A stretch of 64,000 nucleotides of DNA, taken from positions 124,001 to 188,000 of the forward strand of contig NZ_JACIFE010000001.1 of NCBI RefSeq assembly GCF_014197255.1. The letters are read 5' to 3'. Below are positions 58,143 through 64,000 of the stretch, piece after piece (positions within the stretch are counted from its first letter, which is position 1; every line of letters starts with the position of its first letter). Origin of the DNA: Bartonella fuyuanensis (GTDB lineage: Bacteria; Pseudomonadota; Alphaproteobacteria; Rhizobiales; Rhizobiaceae). The position numbers and the translations under genes are program-made. Below the pieces are notes generated by a model. It was not told the origin of the DNA. It saw only the letters and a program-made list of their open reading frames with translations, and did no database searches.

Positions 58143-59339
58143 TTAAGCTCCCTTCACGGCTGCAACAATTTTTTGAGCAGCATCATCTAAATCATTAGCA
58201 GGAATAACATTCAAACCACTATCATTGATAATTTCTTTACCTTGCTCAACATTAGTACCTTCAAGACGAACAACCAAGGGAACCTTTAAACCTACCTCAC
58301 GAACAGCAGCAACCACACCTTCAGCAATGACATCACAACGCATAATACCACCAAAAATGTTAACTAAAATGCCCTTAACATTTGGATCGGCCGTAATAAT
58401 CTTAAAAGCAGCTATCACCTTTTCTTTTGATGCTCCACCCCCAACATCCAAAAAATTTGCCGGCTCAGCTCCATAAAGCTTAATAATATCCATTGTTGCC
58501 ATAGCAAGCCCCGCACCATTGACCATACAACCAATTGTCCCTTCAAGAGCAACATAAGCAAGATCATGCTTTGACGCTTCAATCTCTTTTGGATCTTCTT
58601 CTGAAAGATCGCGCAATTCTACAATATCTGGATGACGAAACAAAGCATTGCTATCAAAAGAAACTTTTGCATCAAGAATGCGCAAATGACCATCTTTCAT
58701 CACAATAAGCGGATTAATCTCTAAAAGGCTCATATCTTTTTCACAAAACGCTTTATAAAGAATCGGAAAAAGTTTTTCACCATCTTTCCGTGCACTATCG
58801 CGCAAATTCAATGCATCACAAAGTTTTTCACAATCAGCAGAAGTAACACCCTCGCCAGCATCAATGGGTAACATGCATATTTTTTCTGGCGTCTCTTCAG
58901 CAACTGTTTCAATATCCATTCCACCTTCTGTTGAAACAACGAAAGCAATCTGACCAATGCTACGATCAACTAAAAGTGAAAGATAAAGTTCCTGTTTAAT
59001 ATAAGCACCATCTTCAATATAAATACGATTGACCTGCTTACCTTCTGGACCTGTTTGTTTGGTTACCAAAATTTTCCCAAGCATTTCTTGAACATTGGCA
59101 ACAACTTCTTCAACGGAGTGTGCAAGCCGAACACCACCCTTTGCATCAAGATCAAGTTCTTTAAACTTACCCTTGCCACGACCACCAGCGTGTATCTGAC
59201 TTTTAACCACATAGAGAGGCCCAGGTAATTTTTTCGTCCATTTTTCAGCTTGCTCTACAGAATAAACAGCAACACCATTTGCAATTGGTGCTCCATATTC
59301 ATGAAGTAAACGTTTAGCTTGATACTCATGGATATTCAT
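58143..59339 (-). CDS. sucC: Succinyl-CoA synthetase subunit beta
   Basis: The 398-residue beta subunit binds the nucleotide and completes the enzyme with SucD. It starts with the family sequence [15 protein letters not shown]. The ATP-grasp domain includes [15 protein letters not shown] near 45 and LEINPLIV near 205. The C-terminal domain has FLDVGGGA near 275 and [10 protein letters not shown] near 320. It lies 82 bases downstream of mdh and heads the sucCD pair. Confidence 0.97.
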   Translation of the reverse strand: MNIHEYQAKRLLHEYGAPIANGVAVYSVEQAEKWTKKLPGPLYVVKSQIHAGGRGKGKFKELDLDAKGGVRLAHSVEEVVANVQEMLGKILVTKQTGPEGKQVNRIYIEDGAYIKQELYLSLLVDRSIGQIAFVVSTEGGMDIETVAEETPEKICMLPIDAGEGVTSADCEKLCDALNLRDSARKDGEKLFPILYKAFCEKDMSLLEINPLIVMKDGHLRILDAKVSFDSNALFRHPDIVELRDLSEEDPKEIEASKHDLAYVALEGTIGCMVNGAGLAMATMDIIKLYGAEPANFLDVGGGASKEKVIAAFKIITADPNVKGILVNIFGGIMRCDVIAEGVVAAVREVGLKVPLVVRLEGTNVEQGKEIINDSGLNVIPANDLDDAAQKIVAAVKGA

Positions 59340-59421
59340 GCATTTGTCCTTTTCTTTTATGGATTATTACTAATTCCAATATTCTAAATACTTTATTTAA
59401 ATGAACTAAAATTTGTTCAAT

Positions 59422-60402
<981 letters not shown>

Positions 60403-60673
60403 TTAAATAATTCAGTGCACACTCACCAACACCTGTATACTGAATATTTTTAACTTCAACCATATTTAAATAATATCATAAAAAGGAGTAAAAAAATGAA
60501 ATTTACAAATTTCTCTCCTTCCAAAAACAACAACCCTCCACAGAAACAACTATTAGAAAATTATCATGATGTATCGATAAAGTGAATTTAAAAAAAATAC
60601 AACAGAATTATTACATTTATTTAATTTCAAAGAGTTATTATTTTTAAATTTTACGTAAAAGTATAAAGTATAA

Positions 60674-61873
60674 TCAACGTTTCTTCTTCAAAAGAAAATG
60701 CTCTTCCCAAAGTTTCAAATAATCATGGCTTTGCATTTCAAAAAGCCGTGACTGTATTCTTTTAAACTCAAATGTTTCCGCGATTTGCGCACACCCTTCA
60801 TACAAATTCTCCACATCTGCCGCTGCCGACATAAATAATCGTACATGACGTTCATAAAGAATATCAATAAGAAAAATAAAACGTTTTGTTTCATTGCGAC
60901 ATGTATCATTCATAATTGGTACATTATCGATAAAAATCGTATGACAATGCTTCCCTAATACCAAATACTCAGCTGCTGCCAAAGGCTTTGCACACAAATC
61001 TCGATAATCAAATCGTGCACAACCCGCACAAAAACGCGGAATAGGAATAAGGCGTCCTTTTATAGAAAGTTCATCAGATATCTCCTTATGTCCTTGCAAT
61101 ACAAATGCCCATGCTTGATCCATGTATTCATCTGCTTTTTTCCCTAACGGTGTTACATACACAGGCTGTATATTTGATTTTTCAAGACGATAATCTGTTT
61201 TTGCATCAAGATTAATAACACAAACATATGCTTTCAAAATTTGAATAAAAGGCAAAAAGAGTTCACGATTTAAACCATTGTAATAAAGATTATCCGGCGC
61301 CACATTTGAAGTTGCAATAAAGAAAACTCCCTTATCAAACAAAGCAGAAATAAGTCGTCCCAACACCATAGCATCAGCAATATCTGTTACACTAAATTCA
61401 TCAAAACAAAGCACTTTTACTTCTCGTGCAAGATCTTCAGCCACAGCTAAAATAGGATTATCACGTTTAGACTTTGCACACCCAGATGCTTGACGATAAA
61501 AATTAATACGATCATGCACATCAACCATAAAATCATTAAAATGAGCGCGCTTTTTATGGCTTTTTGGCAAACAAGAAAAGAACAAATTCATCAGCATAGT
61601 TTTGCCCCGTCCTACTTCACCATAAATATACAATCCTTGGAAAGAGCTATTTTTATCCTCTTGTTTTGCAATACAAGCAAAATTTTGTTTTCTCCTTTTA
61701 AATATTCTTTTTAAAAAAGACCAAAATATCCAAAACCAAGGACGAGAAACATTTTGTTCCAAAATTTTTTTTAATAAATGATCAAAATTCTCTGTTACTG
61801 CTAATTGAGCTGGATCAAAACAAATTTCCCCTTTAGAGACCAGCTCCTTATAGCGTATTGAAACGAGATCCAT
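60674..61873 (-). CDS. zapE: ZapE/AFG1-like cell division ATPase
   Basis: The 399-residue AAA-type ATPase of the ZapE (AFG1/LACE1) family has Walker A YGEVGRGKTMLMNLFF near residue 85, and HFNDFMVDVHDRI near 115. Walker B is VLCFDEFSVTDIADAM near 155, followed by TSNVAPDNLYYNGLNRELFLPFI near 190. In Escherichia coli ZapE binds FtsZ and affects late division. The gene lies next to mdh in rhizobia, as here. An insertion of basic residues (KRIFKRRKQNF) around position 55 is unusual compared with relatives. Confidence 0.92.
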   Translation of the reverse strand: MDLVSIRYKELVSKGEICFDPAQLAVTENFDHLLKKILEQNVSRPWFWIFWSFLKRIFKRRKQNFACIAKQEDKNSSFQGLYIYGEVGRGKTMLMNLFFSCLPKSHKKRAHFNDFMVDVHDRINFYRQASGCAKSKRDNPILAVAEDLAREVKVLCFDEFSVTDIADAMVLGRLISALFDKGVFFIATSNVAPDNLYYNGLNRELFLPFIQILKAYVCVINLDAKTDYRLEKSNIQPVYVTPLGKKADEYMDQAWAFVLQGHKEISDELSIKGRLIPIPRFCAGCARFDYRDLCAKPLAAAEYLVLGKHCHTIFIDNVPIMNDTCRNETKRFIFLIDILYERHVRLFMSAAADVENLYEGCAQIAETFEFKRIQSRLFEMQSHDYLKLWEEHFLLKKKR

Positions 61874-61969
61874 TTAAACAACCTTTTTCAAACCGCTCTC
61901 AATCAAAAATACAAATTCTTTTCACGAATCCATTCACATATCTTATTTTCATAAATAATTAAAAATGAT

Positions 61970-62515
61970 CTAACGGCTTAAAACAACTGGACGATCATCA
62001 AGTGTACGCCCTTCAAATCGACCAGCACTTGCAGAATAAAGAACAACGATAACGCGTCCAGAGTTATTATAAAAATATAATCTTTTTCCTTTAACAGCCC
62101 ACGATCTCACTTGAGAAACAATTCCTGGACAGTGTAAAGGACCAGCACGGTATCCTTGTCCAAATTTTGTTTGTGGTGTTGCAATCCGACAAACTTTACC
62201 CCCCATTGAAAGATTCCATACCCCAGCAACACTTGCAGGAAATAAATCAGTGGCATCGCTCGGTAATTCAAGACTAGCCATTCGTCCATCACTTTGAGAA
62301 TCTCCTTTCTCATCCATCAAAGTGCTTGCATTTTCAGATATCGACGAAGAAGGAGATGACAGATCAGAAACTTCCAATGTTGTTATTTGTCGAGATGGAT
62401 AAAAAACTTCTAATACGTTACTACTGTCATTGTTATCAAACCGCGTTGTGGAACATCCTTCTAAAAACATTACCGTTAATATTACAATGAAAAACGAAAT
62501 TTTTGAAACCGACAT
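61970..62515 (-). CDS. omp19: Omp19-like outer-membrane lipoprotein with AprI/Inh domain
   Basis: I choose the ATG at 62515 (181 residues), preceded by GGGAGAGAGG. A longer frame to 62584 would bury the signal peptide. The signal ends at the lipobox FLEGC. A serine-rich linker follows, then the C-terminal domain (about 95-181) with VAGVWNLSMGGKVCRIATPQTKFGQGYRAGPLHCPG. This reads very much like Brucella Omp19, a lipoprotein with a protease-inhibitor (AprI/Inh) fold that shields the cell from host proteases. The two cysteines in this region would form the fold's disulfide. The same activity here is inferred. Confidence 0.88.
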   Translation of the reverse strand: MSVSKISFFIVILTVMFLEGCSTTRFDNNDSSNVLEVFYPSRQITTLEVSDLSSPSSSISENASTLMDEKGDSQSDGRMASLELPSDATDLFPASVAGVWNLSMGGKVCRIATPQTKFGQGYRAGPLHCPGIVSQVRSWAVKGKRLYFYNNSGRVIVVLYSASAGRFEGRTLDDRPVVLSR

Positions 62516-62727
62516 ATCTATCCTCTCTCCCACAACAATAAACTCAAGCAAACATATGTTATAGTTACAAAAATAAATTAACAAATTAAAAAAAACAGGC
62601 TTTAAATTACTTATTTTTAAACAAAATAATTTATATCCCTAGTTTTATATTTATTAAACACTAGAAATTTATAAGATTTTCAGTCATATATCTCTTAATA
62701 ATTAATCATTAGAAATAGAGAACTTTC

Positions 62728-63588
62728 ATGAAAATGCCATTTAGCAAAATGGATGGTCTTGGAAATCAAATTATTGTTGTTGATATGCGTGAAAGCACAC
62801 ATGCTCTTACACTACAAGCAATCCTTTCTTTATCGGCAAATCCCGAAATGCATTTTGATCAAATCATGGCTATCCACACACCAACCCAGAAAGAAGCTGA
62901 CTTCCGCCTTGAAATATGGAATGCTGATGGTTCAAAAGCTAAAGCTTGTGGCAATGGTACCCGCTGTGTCATTGCATGGCTTACCGACTACAATTTTGGA
63001 GAAAATTTTCGTTTGGAAACTTCCGCTGGAATTATTGAAGGAAAACGTCAAAATGGCAATCTCATCTCTGTTGACATGGGATGTCCAAATTTTAATGCAA
63101 AAGATATGCCTGTTTCACGTGAAATATTTGATACCAATCACGTAGAAATTATCGCAGGTCCTTTAAAAGATGCTTGTCTTATATCTATTGGCAATCTTCA
63201 TGCTATCTTCTTTATTGAAAACGATATTCAATGTCTTCCATTAGAAAAATATGGACCAAAACTTGAACATGATCCCCTATTTCCAGACCGGTGTAATATT
63301 TCCATTGCTTGCATAACGTCAAAGAAAAGTCTAAATTTACGCACATGGGAACGAGGAGTGGGATTAACACAAGCATGTGGGAGTGCTGCTTGTGCAAGTG
63401 CGGTGGCTGCTTATCGACGTGGTCTTACGCAACGCCATATTGATGTAAACCTACCGAAGGGAGTACTTAATATTTTTTACCGAGAAGACGATCATATTAT
63501 CATGACAGGACCAATAAGATATCAATTTAGTGGTTTCTTAAACCCTTTAACAGGATGCTACAAAAAGGATCACTCTTTATGGCAATAG
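62728..63588 (+). CDS. dapF: Diaminopimelate epimerase
   Basis: Interconverts LL- and meso-diaminopimelate, needed for peptidoglycan and for lysine via LysA (also in this window). The 286-residue protein has both catalytic cysteines in their motifs, ACGNGTRC (C near 74) and QACGSAACAS (C near 224). It begins MPFSKMDGLGNQIIVVD after two extra residues; the ATG at 62728 or the one at 62734 could be the start. Two near-symmetric halves are visible. It overlaps the mtaB start by ten bases, as in other rhizobia. Confidence 0.95.
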   Translation: MKMPFSKMDGLGNQIIVVDMRESTHALTLQAILSLSANPEMHFDQIMAIHTPTQKEADFRLEIWNADGSKAKACGNGTRCVIAWLTDYNFGENFRLETSAGIIEGKRQNGNLISVDMGCPNFNAKDMPVSREIFDTNHVEIIAGPLKDACLISIGNLHAIFFIENDIQCLPLEKYGPKLEHDPLFPDRCNISIACITSKKSLNLRTWERGVGLTQACGSAACASAVAAYRRGLTQRHIDVNLPKGVLNIFYREDDHIIMTGPIRYQFSGFLNPLTGCYKKDHSLWQ

Positions 63589-64000
63589 AAATTGTAACTT
63601 TTGGTTGTCGACTTAATAGCTACGAATCGGAAATCATTCGCAAAGAAAGCGCCACTTCAGGGCTAGGACAGCTCAAAGGTGGTGCTATTATCTTTAATAC
63701 CTGTGCTGTCACTGCCGAAGCTGTACGACAAGCAAAACAAGCTATCAGAAAAGCGCGACGTAAAAATCCCCATGCGCGTATTATTGTAACAGGATGTGCA
63801 GCCCAAACAGAAGCACAGAATTTTTCCTCAATGACAGAAGTTGATCTTGTTTTAGGAAACGAAAATAAACTTCACGCCTATTCTTATCGTCAACTTCCTG
63901 ATTTTGGTATTAACCATTCCGAAAAGGTGCATATTAATGATATCATGGAAGTGCGAAAAATTGCTCCACATATGGTGAGTGCAATGCAAAAGCGCACCCG
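63579..64000 (+). CDS. mtaB: MtaB-type tRNA methylthiotransferase, N-terminal part only
   Basis: The ATG at 63579 lies inside the end of dapF, and the frame stays open to the window edge (140 codons). The N-terminal MTTase domain is clear: VTFGCRLNSYESE, then FNTCAVTAEAVRQAKQAIRKARR, then VTGCAAQ, giving the three cysteines that bind an iron-sulfur cluster. MtaB adds a methylthio group to threonylcarbamoyladenosine-37 in tRNA, the modification made by TsaD, also in this window. The radical-SAM motif CxxxCxxC would lie just beyond the edge and cannot be checked. Confidence 0.9.
   Translation, partial: MAIEIVTFGCRLNSYESEIIRKESATSGLGQLKGGAIIFNTCAVTAEAVRQAKQAIRKARRKNPHARIIVTGCAAQTEAQNFSSMTEVDLVLGNENKLHAYSYRQLPDFGINHSEKVHINDIMEVRKIAPHMVSAMQKRT

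Overview
The window is AT-rich chromosomal DNA of an alphaproteobacterium in the order Rhizobiales, and it fits the genus Bartonella best. Gene order is rhizobial in most blocks: mdh-sucC-sucD-sucA-sucB-lpdA, argH-lptM-lysA-TIGR02302, xerD-small protein/aroK-aroB, tsaD divergent from mitofilin-hemY, dapF-mtaB, and pha (mrp) antiporter genes. Closest recognisable relatives include Brucella-type CenR/OtpR and Omp19. As in Bartonella, intergenic spaces are long and decayed, there are several pseudogenes, and hemC/hemD are absent from the locus where relatives carry them. I cannot name the species from sequence alone.

Layout. 1-7.8 kb: end of a large NAD-glutamate dehydrogenase, a 1.5 kb graveyard of repeats and gene fragments, a frameshifted DUF2125 gene, a class I glutamine amidotransferase, and hemY with its mitofilin-like partner. 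7.8-13.1 kb: tsaD, an EVE-domain protein, the response regulator cenR and a SAM methyltransferase, with long empty gaps. 13.3-24.2 kb: a TIGR02302 membrane protein, lysA, a 59-residue lptM-like lipoprotein, argH, a TlpA thioredoxin, a UPF0178 pseudogene, a YihY membrane protein, plsC, thiD and tRNA-Gly(GCC). 24.4-34.3 kb: a three-gene ABC transporter of the TrpXYZ type, holA, tyrC, a D-Ala-D-Ala carboxypeptidase and a CobW-family pseudogene. 35-41 kb: an L,D-transpeptidase-like lipoprotein, accA, xerD, a 53-residue membrane protein, aroK, aroB, a tRNA-Arg(CCU) gene split by a group I intron, and two tandem MliC-like lysozyme-inhibitor paralogues. 41-47 kb: phaAB-C-D-E-F-G cation/proton antiporter. 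47-50.3 kb: a BA14K-like protein and the carboxynorspermidine/carboxyspermidine decarboxylase and dehydrogenase pair. 51.4-64 kb: the 2-oxoglutarate dehydrogenase/succinyl-CoA synthetase/malate dehydrogenase block, zapE, an Omp19-like lipoprotein, dapF and the start of mtaB.

Functionally this is mostly housekeeping: TCA-cycle energy metabolism fed by glutamate dehydrogenase, lysine/diaminopimelate and shikimate biosynthesis, envelope maintenance and ion homeostasis. Host-facing functions are the paired lysozyme-inhibitor-like proteins, the Omp19-like lipoprotein and the BA14K-like protein.

The most striking element is the self-splicing-type group I intron in tRNA-Arg(CCU), for which P1 to P9 pairings can be read directly. 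It belongs to a class known from Agrobacterium, so it is not new. The least explained element is a degenerate dispersed repeat, seen at least seven times in intergenic DNA, together with fossil copies of the 3' ends of neighbouring genes. I found no CRISPR array, intact insertion sequence, prophage or convincing new defence system. Two genes here (lptM and the small gene beside xerD) are under 60 residues and easy to miss.
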